DNA of 54,914 nucleotides, taken from SIG653 sp045578045. Lineage in GTDB: Bacteria > Bacillota > Clostridia > Oscillospirales > CAG-382. The position numbers and the translations under genes are program-made. The notes under the pieces are model-generated. The model was not told the origin of the DNA. It was given only the letters and a program-made list of their open reading frames with translations, and made no database searches. Positions 33,382 to 41,180 of this stretch are shown one piece after another (position 1 is the first letter of the stretch; every line of letters starts with the position of its first letter). The DNA lies in contig JAZNJM010000093.1 in NCBI GenBank assembly GCA_045578045.1, positions 1 through 54,914 on the forward strand, written 5' to 3'.

Positions 33382-34047
33382 ATGAAATCAATATTAGTTG
33401 TTGGTATGGGGCGTTTCGGCTCTATTCTTGCAAGAGAATTTATTAAATTAGGAAACGAAGTTATGGTCGTTGATGTGGATGAAAAAATTATCAACGATTT
33501 AGCACACGAATTTTCAGACGCACAGATTGCTGACTGTAGAAATGAAGCTGTTTTAAAATCCTTTGGTGTTGAAAATTTCGACCTTTGCTTTGTAACAATT
33601 GGAGATGATTTTCAATCATCTCTTGAAATAACAAGTTTACTTAAAGAGCTTGGAGCAAAAACTGTTATTTCTCTTGCGAAGAGCGTTCCCCAAAAAAAGT
33701 TTCTTGAAAAGTTAGGGGCAGATGAGGTTATTTATCTTCAACAGGATTTTGCAGAAAGTCTTGCGTTCAGATATTCTAATGATAACGTTTTTGACGTTAT
33801 TGAACTTGCGGACGATTATTATATTTATGAAATTCCAATTCATCCATCTTGGAATGGAAAAAGCATAAAAGAACTTAATGTCAGAGCAAAATATAATCTG
33901 AATATTCTTGCGGTTAAAAAGGGAACAGACTTAAATCCAGCCCCCGGTCCTTCATATGTATTCAAGGAAACGGACCACGTTGTTGTCTTAGGAAAGGATT
34001 CCGATATAATTTCCCTTACCTCGAATTATAAAAAATATAAGAAATAA
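33382..34047 (+). CDS. trkA: TrkA/KtrA-type potassium channel regulator
   Basis: 221 residues. The RCK_N Rossmann domain begins ILVVGMGRFGSILAREF (GxGxxG) with an acidic residue at the end of the second strand (VVDVDE), followed by an RCK_C domain (WNGKSIKELNVRAKYNLNIL to DHVVVLGKDSDI). One RCK module, as in KtrA, binds nucleotides and gates the TrkH/KtrB subunit four bases upstream. Confidence 0.93.
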   Translation: MKSILVVGMGRFGSILAREFIKLGNEVMVVDVDEKIINDLAHEFSDAQIADCRNEAVLKSFGVENFDLCFVTIGDDFQSSLEITSLLKELGAKTVISLAKSVPQKKFLEKLGADEVIYLQQDFAESLAFRYSNDNVFDVIELADDYYIYEIPIHPSWNGKSIKELNVRAKYNLNILAVKKGTDLNPAPGPSYVFKETDHVVVLGKDSDIISLTSNYKKYKK

Positions 34048-34113
34048 GAATAGTTTTAGAATATTATACGTTGAGTTGGTGTTGTGAAAATGAAAATTAA
34101 AGGAAAACGTAAA

Positions 34114-34674
34114 ATGAAAAAAATAATTAGCTTTGTTCTTTGCGTTGTTATGTTACAAATGTTTTTATCGAGCTGTTCATCTTCTGGCGAAACTACAATC
34201 GATGCCCCTGAGGGATACGTTGGAGTTACGAATGATGCTGTTCATTTCAGCGTTTGTTATCCTCAAAGTTGGATATGCGACAGAAATGACGGAATGATTT
34301 CTTTTAGCCCTGCGGGTGATTCTTCTTCAAGGGCAAGTATCTCCGTTCGCGAAAGCTCTGCAATGATTGAGGCTATAAGTCCTGCTGACTATTGGAATAA
34401 ATCAAAAGAAGAGCTTGAAAAATCGGGAAACAGATGTAATTTTATTGAAAGTAAAGAAATAAAGCTTGGTGAGGTTGATGCTTGTCAGGCAGTATATGGA
34501 ATGGAAGTTGGCGGAAATGCTTATAAAGTAACGCAGATTTTTGCGTATAAGTATATTGATTCTTCCCATAGAATGTTTACCGTTACATTCACGGGAACAG
34601 AAGCAGATTATGAAAATAATGACGTTAATTCCGCATTTAAAACTGCTGTTTCAACGTTTTTATTTAAAGAATGA
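34114..34674 (+). CDS. Small lipoprotein, function unknown
   Basis: 186 residues from the ATG nine bases after AAAGGA (upstream in-frame starts at 34084 and 34090 lie before that site). The signal peptide ends in a lipobox, FLSSC (Cys about 21). The mature part (about 165 residues) begins with Ser-rich linker, then VGVTNDAVHFSVCYPQSWIC and MISFSPAGDSSSRASISV, which resembles the PsbP-like/DUF1795 fold found in many lipoproteins. It is exported and lipid-anchored. It probably belongs to the methyltransferase-YfhO-Trk operon. Confidence 0.75.
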   Translation: MKKIISFVLCVVMLQMFLSSCSSSGETTIDAPEGYVGVTNDAVHFSVCYPQSWICDRNDGMISFSPAGDSSSRASISVRESSAMIEAISPADYWNKSKEELEKSGNRCNFIESKEIKLGEVDACQAVYGMEVGGNAYKVTQIFAYKYIDSSHRMFTVTFTGTEADYENNDVNSAFKTAVSTFLFKE

Positions 34675-34696
34675 AAAAGGAATTTAAGAGATTGAT

Positions 34697-35110
34697 ATGA
34701 AAAGTAAATTTGCCGTTCCTATAATAAGTCTTATATTGATAATAATAACTTTAGTTTCTGCTTTCGTTGTTGTTGGTTTGGAAAAAAATAAGGAAATTCG
34801 CCTTGATGAAAGCGATGTCAGTTTTTCAAATATTACAGTTGACGGAAAAAGAGTTAAAATAACAATAACCGCTGCAAACTCCCTTGGTTTTAAAATAACG
34901 GGTAATTCATACGTTTTTGAAAACGGAGCTTTGAAGTTTAAACTTTTTGGTAAAAAAAATCTGACAATTGGTGAACCTTTAACTCAAAATCAGGTTATTG
35001 ACCTTGTTATAACAGCACCTGGAGATATTGAGGAAATATATTTTTCCTATATCGATTCAAAGGGCGAAGAAAAAGAAAATAAAAAAAGCTACGTCAGAGG
35101 AAAATTTTAA
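34697..35110 (+). CDS. Hypothetical protein with N-terminal membrane helix
   Basis: 137 residues. One hydrophobic helix (PIISLILIIITLVSAFVVVG, about residues 8-27) is followed by a beta-rich extracytoplasmic domain of about 105 residues with SLGFKITGNSYVFENGALKF in the middle. I recognise no family. The 22-base distance to the preceding lipoprotein gene and the terminator behind it make it the last gene of the operon. Confidence 0.65.
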   Translation: MKSKFAVPIISLILIIITLVSAFVVVGLEKNKEIRLDESDVSFSNITVDGKRVKITITAANSLGFKITGNSYVFENGALKFKLFGKKNLTIGEPLTQNQVIDLVITAPGDIEEIYFSYIDSKGEEKENKKSYVRGKF

Positions 35111-35180
35111 AAAGTTGGGCGAAGTTAAAGTTTAAATAAATCTTTCGTTGAACTTATATTTGTTTGATTATTTATTTGAA

Positions 35181-35210
35181 AAAGATGGAAATTATAATCC
35201 ATCTTTTTTT
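35181..35210 (+). terminator. Intrinsic terminator before the hrcA operon
   Basis: AAAGATGGA (35181-35189) and TCCATCTTT (35198-35206) form a nine-pair stem with an eight-base loop; the T tract runs to 35210. Confidence 0.85.
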
Positions 35211-35295
35211 GCGGATTTTTTAGCTTTTGGAATGGTAAAATGCTATAATTCATAAAATGTTTACAATTTTAAATTAAAATCGCCCTATATCCCTA

Positions 35296-35324
35296 TTGAC
35301 AAAAAATAAGTTTCGTGGTAAAGT
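35296..35324 (+). promoter_or_regulatory. SigA promoter of the hrcA-grpE-dnaK-dnaJ operon
   Basis: TTGACA (35296-35301), 17 bases, TAAAGT (35319-35324). The CIRCE operator starts two bases after the -10 box and so covers the transcription start, which fits direct repression by HrcA. Confidence 0.85.
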
Positions 35325-35325
35325 A

Positions 35326-35352
35326 TTAGCACTTAATAAGTTTGAGTGCTAA
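35326..35352 (+). promoter_or_regulatory. CIRCE operator
   Basis: TTAGCACTT, nine bases, GAGTGCTAA. This is the HrcA operator (TTAGCACTC-N9-GAGTGCTAA) with a single mismatch at the inner end of the left arm. It lies 150 bases before hrcA, so the operon should be repressed by HrcA and induced by heat or misfolded protein. Confidence 0.95.
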
Positions 35353-35431
35353 AAAAATAGTGAAAGATATAGCAGATATATAACTTAAAAAAACATTTTA
35401 GCTTAATCATTTGTTTTTATATATTTTCAAA

Positions 35432-35478
35432 CGTTTGGATAATTTTGTTTTTAAAAACAAGATGGGATTTTCCAAACG
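35432..35478 (+). other. Long hairpin in the hrcA leader
   Basis: CGTTTGGA (35432-35439) pairs with TCCAAACG (35471-35478), and within this the palindrome TTGTTTTTAAAAACAA (35445-35460) can pair too. No T tract follows. It lies 26 bases before the hrcA start, and may stabilise the mRNA or influence hrcA translation. Confidence 0.5.
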
Positions 35479-35503
35479 ATAGGCAAAGAGAACAGGAGAA
35501 ATA

Positions 35504-36535
35504 ATGGAGCTTAGTGATAGAAAAAAACGTATACTGAAATCTATAATTGATGCATACATTACATCAGGTGATCCCGTTGGCTCTAAATTTCTTACAACAC
35601 ATTCAGATTTTACAGTTTCCAGCGCAACAATCAGAAATGAAATGAATGAGCTTGAAACAATGGGATATCTTGAACAACCCCATACTTCTTCAGGACGTGT
35701 TCCGTCTCCAATGGGATACAGAGCGTACGTTGACGGATTGATGGAAAGTTATCGCCTTAAGCTCGAAGAAATTGCTTTACTTGATGAGCTTATGCGTTTC
35801 AAACTTGCAGAAATGGATAGCGTTATGGAAGAAGCGGGTAGAGTTCTTTCTAATATAACGGATTATACAGCGTTTACAGCGATAACAAGGCAAGGAATAA
35901 CCGCAAAGCGTTTTGAGATTGTTCCAATAGATTCAGATAACGTCTTAATCGTTATGATATGCACAGACGGAACCGTTAAAACTCAAATGACTTTACTTCC
36001 GTCTCCTCATACACCCGATGGATTGAAAAGGCTTTCAGAAGCTCTTAACGTTTATCTTGTTGGAATAACGGCAGATAAAATAACGCTTCCCGTTATTATG
36101 GCTGTGGAAAACAGAGCTTTGGGAGACAGTATGACGGTTTCTGCAGTTCTTAAATGTATATATTCAATGATGAAATCTGACAAGGAAGCATCTGTTAATT
36201 TTTCGGGAATCCCAAAACTTCTAAATTATCCTGAATTTTCAGACGTTCAGAAAACGAAAGAGGTTTTACAGCTTCTTGATGATAAAAAAAGCGTCTTGAA
36301 AACGGTTCTTGATTCTGAACCTGGAAAAACCTATATTCTCATATCGGGCGAAGAGCATGACGCTGTTCCCTCAGATACGAGCTTTGTTTTCAGACCAATA
36401 ACGGTTGACGGAGAAAGCGTTGGTGCGCTTGGGGTTATTGGTCCGAGGAGGATGAATTACAGAAAGGTTATTGCAAGTCTTGAATATATTGCAGACGGGC
36501 TTAACGATAACGTTGTTAAGAACAATAGCGAATAA
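35504..36535 (+). CDS. hrcA: Heat-inducible transcription repressor HrcA
   Basis: 343 residues. The N-terminal winged helix (SDRKKRILKSIIDAYITSGD, SSATIRNEMNELETMGYLEQ, HTSSGRVPS) binds CIRCE. The GAF-like effector domain follows, with VIGPRRMNYRKVIASLEYIA near the C-terminus. HrcA requires GroEL for activity in other Firmicutes; no groEL is in this window. CAGGAG precedes the ATG. Confidence 0.97.
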   Translation: MELSDRKKRILKSIIDAYITSGDPVGSKFLTTHSDFTVSSATIRNEMNELETMGYLEQPHTSSGRVPSPMGYRAYVDGLMESYRLKLEEIALLDELMRFKLAEMDSVMEEAGRVLSNITDYTAFTAITRQGITAKRFEIVPIDSDNVLIVMICTDGTVKTQMTLLPSPHTPDGLKRLSEALNVYLVGITADKITLPVIMAVENRALGDSMTVSAVLKCIYSMMKSDKEASVNFSGIPKLLNYPEFSDVQKTKEVLQLLDDKKSVLKTVLDSEPGKTYILISGEEHDAVPSDTSFVFRPITVDGESVGALGVIGPRRMNYRKVIASLEYIADGLNDNVVKNNSE

Positions 36536-36634
36536 TTTTTAATCTTTATGTTGAGAAAAATATCATAACGGGAAAGAATATAGAAAATGATAAACTGGAA
36601 AAATGTTATGAAAAATAAGCGAAAGGTAGAAAAA

Positions 36635-37231
36635 ATGAGCGACAAAGAAAAGAATACAAATGAAGAAATAAAAGAAGAAGTAAACCTTGAAGCAGACTCC
36701 AAGGAAAAAGAAGAAAACGTTGAAAGCACAAATGAAGCTTCGGCTGAAAACGTGGATAAAGAAAACGCTGAAGAACCTGAAATAATAATCTCTTCGGAAT
36801 TGAAAAAAATGATTGAAAAATGTGAAGAGCTTCAGGATAAATATATGCGTCTTGCCGCGGAATACGATAATTTCAGAAAACGTTCTGCAAAGGAAAAAGA
36901 AAACGTATATTCAGATGCATTTGCAAAGGCTGTTTCGGGAATACTTCCAATTATAGACAATATAGAAAGAGCCGCTTCTTTTGCTACGGACGATTCAGAA
37001 ATGAGCAAAGGCGTTTTAATGCTCAAAAAGCAATCCATTGATGCCCTTGAAAAAATGGGCGTTAAGGCTATGGAGTCTGATGGCGCAGAATTCAATCCTG
37101 AGCTTCATAACGCTGTTATGCACGAGGAAGACGATTCTGAAAATAAAAACATTGTTTCTGAAACCTTTCAAAAAGGTTATTTGTATGGCGATAAGGTCGT
37201 AAGACACGCTATAGTTAAAGTTTTGAATTAA
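36635..37231 (+). CDS. grpE: Nucleotide exchange factor GrpE
   Basis: 198 residues from the ATG preceded by GCGAAAGG. An in-frame ATG 48 bases upstream adds residues unlike the family. A Glu/Lys-rich N-terminal tail of about 70 residues is followed by a long helix (ELQDKYMRLAAEYDNFRKRS) and the C-terminal beta domain with GVKAMESDGAEFNPELHNAV. GrpE releases ADP from DnaK. Confidence 0.96.
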   Translation: MSDKEKNTNEEIKEEVNLEADSKEKEENVESTNEASAENVDKENAEEPEIIISSELKKMIEKCEELQDKYMRLAAEYDNFRKRSAKEKENVYSDAFAKAVSGILPIIDNIERAASFATDDSEMSKGVLMLKKQSIDALEKMGVKAMESDGAEFNPELHNAVMHEEDDSENKNIVSETFQKGYLYGDKVVRHAIVKVLN

Positions 37232-37272
37232 ATTACTTTATATAAAATTGTATTTTTCAGGAGGAAAATAAT

Positions 37273-39090
37273 ATGTCAAAAATTATTGGTATTGATTTAG
37301 GTACAACAAATTCATGTGTTGCAGTTTACGAAGGCGGAGAACCCGTTGTTTTAACAAACTCTGAAGGTGAACGCACAACTCCTTCCGTTGTTGCTTTTTC
37401 AAAAACAGGCGAAAGAATGGTTGGACAGGTTGCTAAACGTCAGGCTATAACAAATGCAGACAGAACAATTGCTTCCATTAAAAGAGATATGGGAACAGAT
37501 AAAAAGGTTACTATTGATGGCAAAAACTATACACCACAAGAAATTTCTGCTATGATTCTTCAAAAGCTCAGAGCAGATGCAGAAGCATATCTTGGCGGAA
37601 GAGTTGACAAGGCTGTTATAACCGTTCCTGCATATTTCAGCGATGCTCAGAGACAAGCAACAAAAGATGCAGGTAAAATTGCAGGTCTTGAGGTCCTTCG
37701 TATTATAAACGAGCCAACTGCTGCTGCTCTTGCATACGGTCTTGACAAAGATATCGACCAGAAAATTCTCATTTTCGACCTTGGCGGCGGAACGTTTGAC
37801 GTTTCGATTCTTGAAATATCCGATGGTGTTTTTGAAGTTCTAGCAACTGCGGGTAATAACCGTTTGGGCGGTGATGACTTCGATGAAAAGGTTATGGATT
37901 GGATTGCTGATACCTTCAAGAGAGAAAACGGAATTGACCTAAGAAACGATAAAATGGCTCTCAAACGTCTTAAAGAAGCTGCTGAAAAGGCAAAAATTGA
38001 GCTTTCAAGCACAACCTCTTCACAAATTAACCTTCCTTTCATAACTGCTGATGCAACAGGTCCAAAGCATTTTGATGAAACCCTCACAAGAGCAAAATTC
38101 AATGAGCTTACGTCTGACCTCGTTGACAAAACTCTCGTTCCCCTTAAACAGTGTCTTAAAGATGCGGGTCTCACTCCTGCTCAGGTAGATAAGGTTCTCC
38201 TTGTTGGCGGTTCAACAAGAATTCCAGCAGTTCAAGAAGCTGTTAAAAACTTTATTGGTAAAGAGCCTTTCAAGGGAATTAACCCAGACGAATGTGTTGC
38301 AATTGGTGCGGCTGTTCAGGCGGGTGTTCTTGGGGGCGAAGTTAAAGACGTTCTCCTTCTTGACGTAACTCCTCTTTCTCTTGGCATTGAAACATTGGGT
38401 GGAGTTTTCAGCAGAATTATTGACAGAAATACAACTATTCCCGTTCAGAAGAGTCAGGTATTCTCAACCGCGGCAGATAGCCAGACATCCGTTGAAATTC
38501 ACGTTCTTCAAGGTGAGCGAGATATGGCGGCGGGTAATACAACTTTAGGCAGATTCAGTCTTGATGGAATTGCTCCAGCTCCAAGAGGCGTTCCTCAGAT
38601 TGAAGTTACCTTTGATATTGATGCAAACGGAATTGTAAACGTTAAAGCTAAGGACAAAGGAACGGGCAAAGAACAGCATATAACAATAACTTCTTCAACA
38701 AATATGAGCAAAGAGGATATTGACAAGGCTATCAGAGATGCAGAAGCACACGCGGGCGAAGATAGAAAACATAAAGAAGCTATTGAAGCAAAAAATCACG
38801 CTGAAAATCTTATTTTCAACAGCGAAAAAGCTCTCAAAGAGCTTGGAGACAAGATTTCTGATTCGGATAAACAACCCGTTGTTGATGCTATCGAAAAATT
38901 GAGAGCTACTATTCTTACAAATGATACAGAAGCTATCAAAGCAGACACAGAAGCTCTTGAGAAGGCGTTTTATCCAATTTCTGAGAAGCTCTATAACGCA
39001 GCGGGCGGTGCAGATATGGGTGGAAACAACGGAGCTAACAGTGATGGCTCATACGATGCTGAATTTACAGATTCAACTGATTCAGAATAA
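37273..39090 (+). CDS. dnaK: Chaperone DnaK (Hsp70)
   Basis: 605 residues. The nucleotide-binding domain has IGIDLGTTNSCVAVYEGGEP, IFDLGGGTFDVSILEI and VLLVGGSTRIPAVQEAV. The linker DVLLLDVTPLSLGIE and the substrate-binding domain follow. The C-terminal tail is Gly/Ser/Asp-rich and lacks the classical EEVD, as usual in bacteria. CAGGAGG precedes the ATG. Confidence 0.99.
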   Translation: MSKIIGIDLGTTNSCVAVYEGGEPVVLTNSEGERTTPSVVAFSKTGERMVGQVAKRQAITNADRTIASIKRDMGTDKKVTIDGKNYTPQEISAMILQKLRADAEAYLGGRVDKAVITVPAYFSDAQRQATKDAGKIAGLEVLRIINEPTAAALAYGLDKDIDQKILIFDLGGGTFDVSILEISDGVFEVLATAGNNRLGGDDFDEKVMDWIADTFKRENGIDLRNDKMALKRLKEAAEKAKIELSSTTSSQINLPFITADATGPKHFDETLTRAKFNELTSDLVDKTLVPLKQCLKDAGLTPAQVDKVLLVGGSTRIPAVQEAVKNFIGKEPFKGINPDECVAIGAAVQAGVLGGEVKDVLLLDVTPLSLGIETLGGVFSRIIDRNTTIPVQKSQVFSTAADSQTSVEIHVLQGERDMAAGNTTLGRFSLDGIAPAPRGVPQIEVTFDIDANGIVNVKAKDKGTGKEQHITITSSTNMSKEDIDKAIRDAEAHAGEDRKHKEAIEAKNHAENLIFNSEKALKELGDKISDSDKQPVVDAIEKLRATILTNDTEAIKADTEALEKAFYPISEKLYNAAGGADMGGNNGANSDGSYDAEFTDSTDSE

Positions 39091-39099
39091 TATTTAATT

Positions 39100-39138
39100 G
39101 CAATATGTGGCAGGGCTTTTTCTCTGCCACATATGTTG
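39100..39138 (+). other. Long perfect hairpin between dnaK and dnaJ
   Basis: ATATGTGGCAG (39103-39113) and CTGCCACATAT (39124-39134) pair perfectly around a ten-base loop, and GCAA/TTGC extend the stem after one bulged base. No T run follows on the plus strand, so it is not a classical terminator. It may stabilise or process the mRNA and so set the DnaK to DnaJ ratio. Confidence 0.75.
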
Positions 39139-39154
39139 CGGAAAGACAGATAAG

Positions 39155-40279
39155 ATGGCTGATAAAAGAGATTATTACGAGGTCCTTGGTATATCGAAGG
39201 GCGCAACGGAAGACGAGATAAAAAAAGCATATAGAAAACTTGCAAAGAAATATCATCCCGACGTTAATCCTGGGGATAAGGAAGCGGAAGAAAAGTTCAA
39301 AGAGGTTAATGAAGCATATGGCGTTCTTTCAAACGCTGATTCAAAATCAAAATATGACCAATATGGTCATGCGGCGTTTGACACTGCATCAGGTGCGGGT
39401 GGATTTGGCGGATTTGATTTCGGCGGCTTCGGCGGATTCGATATGGGCGATATTTTCTCCAATATTTTTGGCGGTGGCAGTGGAAGAAGTAGCGGCACAC
39501 AGTCTCAAAGGGGAGAATCTATCGGCTTGAGATTAAAGCTGACCTTTGAAGAGGCGGCGCTTGGATGCAAAAAGAAAATTGAATTCACAAGAAAAGAAAA
39601 ATGTTCTCAGTGTAATGGAACGGGTGGGCAGAACCCTGGAGACGTTGAAACTTGTAAAACTTGCGGTGGAACGGGAAGAGTAAGAACTATTCAGAATACA
39701 ATTTTCGGCCAGATGCAATCTCAAACAACGTGTTCTGCTTGTAGAGGAAAAGGAAAAACTATAAAAAATCCTTGTAAAAGCTGTTCGGGAACAGGCTTAA
39801 AGAACGTTTCAAAGGCTCTTGACGTTAATATCCCAGCGGGTGTTGACGATGGGGAAAGATTAACGCTTCGCTCTCAGGGACACGTTTCGCAAAGCGGTCT
39901 CGCAGGGGATATAGTTCTCGTTCTTACTGTTCAGCCACATAAGTTTTTCCAAAGGGATGGAGAAGACCTTTATTGTGAATTTCCAATTAGCTTTGCAGAA
40001 GCTGTTTTGGGAACAACTATAACAGTTCCAACCCTTGACGATAAGGCAGAGATAAAAATTCCGGAAGGAACTCAATCTGGAACCGAATTTGTTTCCCGTG
40101 GGAAAGGTATACAGCGTGTTAACAGTAGAACGAAGGGTGATTTACACGTTGTTGTTCATATTGAAGTGCCTAAAAATTTATCAAAAGAACAAAAAGAGGC
40201 TTTACTCAGCTTTGACGAAAAATTATCTGGGAAGGCATCTTCCAAACGACAGAGTTTTTTTGACAAATTTAAAAAATAA
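39155..40279 (+). CDS. dnaJ: Chaperone DnaJ (Hsp40)
   Basis: 374 residues from ATG; an earlier in-frame ATG lies before the inter-gene hairpin and does not fit the family. The J-domain (DYYEVLGISKGATEDEIKKA, HPD at about 33-35) is followed by a Gly/Phe-rich region, four CxxCxGxG zinc repeats (CSQCNGTG, CKTCGGTG, CSACRGKG, CKSCSGTG) and the C-terminal substrate-binding domains. A complete type I DnaJ. Confidence 0.98.
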   Translation: MADKRDYYEVLGISKGATEDEIKKAYRKLAKKYHPDVNPGDKEAEEKFKEVNEAYGVLSNADSKSKYDQYGHAAFDTASGAGGFGGFDFGGFGGFDMGDIFSNIFGGGSGRSSGTQSQRGESIGLRLKLTFEEAALGCKKKIEFTRKEKCSQCNGTGGQNPGDVETCKTCGGTGRVRTIQNTIFGQMQSQTTCSACRGKGKTIKNPCKSCSGTGLKNVSKALDVNIPAGVDDGERLTLRSQGHVSQSGLAGDIVLVLTVQPHKFFQRDGEDLYCEFPISFAEAVLGTTITVPTLDDKAEIKIPEGTQSGTEFVSRGKGIQRVNSRTKGDLHVVVHIEVPKNLSKEQKEALLSFDEKLSGKASSKRQSFFDKFKK

Positions 40280-40348
40280 AACTTCAAAGATGAAGCAGTA
40301 TAAAATTATATTTATTTACAAATAAGTGTAGAATTAGAAACAATATAG

Positions 40349-40357
40349 TGATATAAT
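40349..40357 (+). promoter_or_regulatory. Extended -10 element before the EAAS-repeat lipoprotein gene
   Basis: TGATATAAT is an extended -10 box (TGnTATAAT). No good -35 box lies 16-18 bases before it, as is common for extended -10 promoters. The leader of about 105 bases then contains the palindromes TTTGTTTTAAAACAAA (40411-40426) and GACGTTTAAACGTC (40443-40456). Confidence 0.5.
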
Positions 40358-40467
40358 ACCAATGCTTTTGTGGAAAATTTTTCTAAAAAAGTTAGTTGAA
40401 TTTAAAAAAGTTTGTTTTAAAACAAAGTTAAAGAAAGGAAAAGACGTTTAAACGTCGGTATTTAAAA

Positions 40468-40716
40468 ATGAAAAAAATCGCATTACTTATTTTAGCTTCC
40501 CTTATGATTGCAACAATGGTTTCTTGCGGAACAACTGAACAGTCTTCCGAAGCTGCATCTTCTGCTGCTACATCTGAGGCTGCATCTTCTGCTGCTTCTT
40601 CTGCTGCTGCATCTGAAGCTGCATCTGAAGCTGCATCCGAAGCTGCATCCGAAGCTGCATCTGAAGCCGCATCTGAAGCTGCATCCGAAGCTGCTTCCTC
40701 CGCTGCTGCTGAATAA
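40468..40716 (+). CDS. Small lipoprotein made of EAAS repeats
   Basis: 82 residues. A signal peptide (KKIALLILASLMIATMVSC) ends in a lipobox-like MVSC with Cys20. The rest is only Ala, Ser and Glu with one Thr-Thr-Glu-Gln start: it contains seven consecutive EAAS tetrapeptides, encoded by an almost pure 12-base repeat (GCTGCATCYGAA). There is no folded domain. Similar low-complexity linkers follow the lipobox of solute-binding proteins in related bacteria, so it may be a truncated relic or a true surface peptide. It has its own promoter and terminator. The ribosome binding site AAAGGAA is about 30 bases before the ATG with a palindrome between them. Confidence 0.65.
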   Translation: MKKIALLILASLMIATMVSCGTTEQSSEAASSAATSEAASSAASSAAASEAASEAASEAASEAASEAASEAASEAASSAAAE

Positions 40717-40734
40717 TCGGATTTTAAAAAAGTA

Positions 40735-40773
40735 AAAAACGGCTTTGAGCTAAGGCTCAGAGCCGTTTTTCTA
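40735..40773 (+). terminator. Strong intrinsic terminator
   Basis: AAAAACGGCTTTGAGC (40735-40750) pairs with GCTCAGAGCCGTTTTT (40755-40770) over sixteen positions with one wobble and a four-base loop. The A and T runs make it usable on both strands. It lies 18 bases after the lipoprotein stop. Confidence 0.92.
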
Positions 40774-40868
40774 TTAATATAGTTTGAGTGAAATTGGTTT
40801 TTTATATTTTATTTGTTATATGTTGCGATGTTAAAGGCATTGTGGCGTAATTTATGGTTGATTTAGCA

Positions 40869-40897
40869 TTGACAAAACTAATAAAATAGTGTATATT
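40869..40897 (+). promoter_or_regulatory. prs: SigA promoter candidate for prs
   Basis: TTGACA (40869-40874), 17 bases, TATATT (40892-40897). Transcription would start near 40904, about 275 bases before prs. The leader between 40905 and 41180 is AT-rich. I see no intrinsic terminator, riboswitch-like core or gene in it, only short A/T inverted repeats. Confidence 0.6.
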
Positions 40898-41180
40898 TTT
40901 GTTATAAGAGCAAGAATATATCACGATGAAATTTCTAAAAAAATATTTCAGATTGTCTTTAATTATGAAATTTTTGCAAACTGATTTTTGAGGTTTTTTT
41001 ACTCATTCAAAAAAAAGATTTTTATATGACTATATTTTGTTTATATCGTCAATATACATTTTCGGCAAAATAATGTAAAATATACCATAGTATACGATAT
41101 ATATTTAAAACTTTTATTATTCATCAGGGTTTAAAGATTTAAAAATATAAATACTACATAGCTCTTGGAGGATAGTTGAA

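Noticed and set aside
40508..40735. A Leu/His/Lys-rich frame overlapping the EAAS lipoprotein gene
   Set aside because: It is the shifted frame of the same 12-base repeat and has no signal peptide or ribosome binding site.
40905..41180. Riboswitch in the prs leader
   Set aside because: The sequence is AT-rich with no conserved core, no strong stems and no terminator. Only the leader length is notable.
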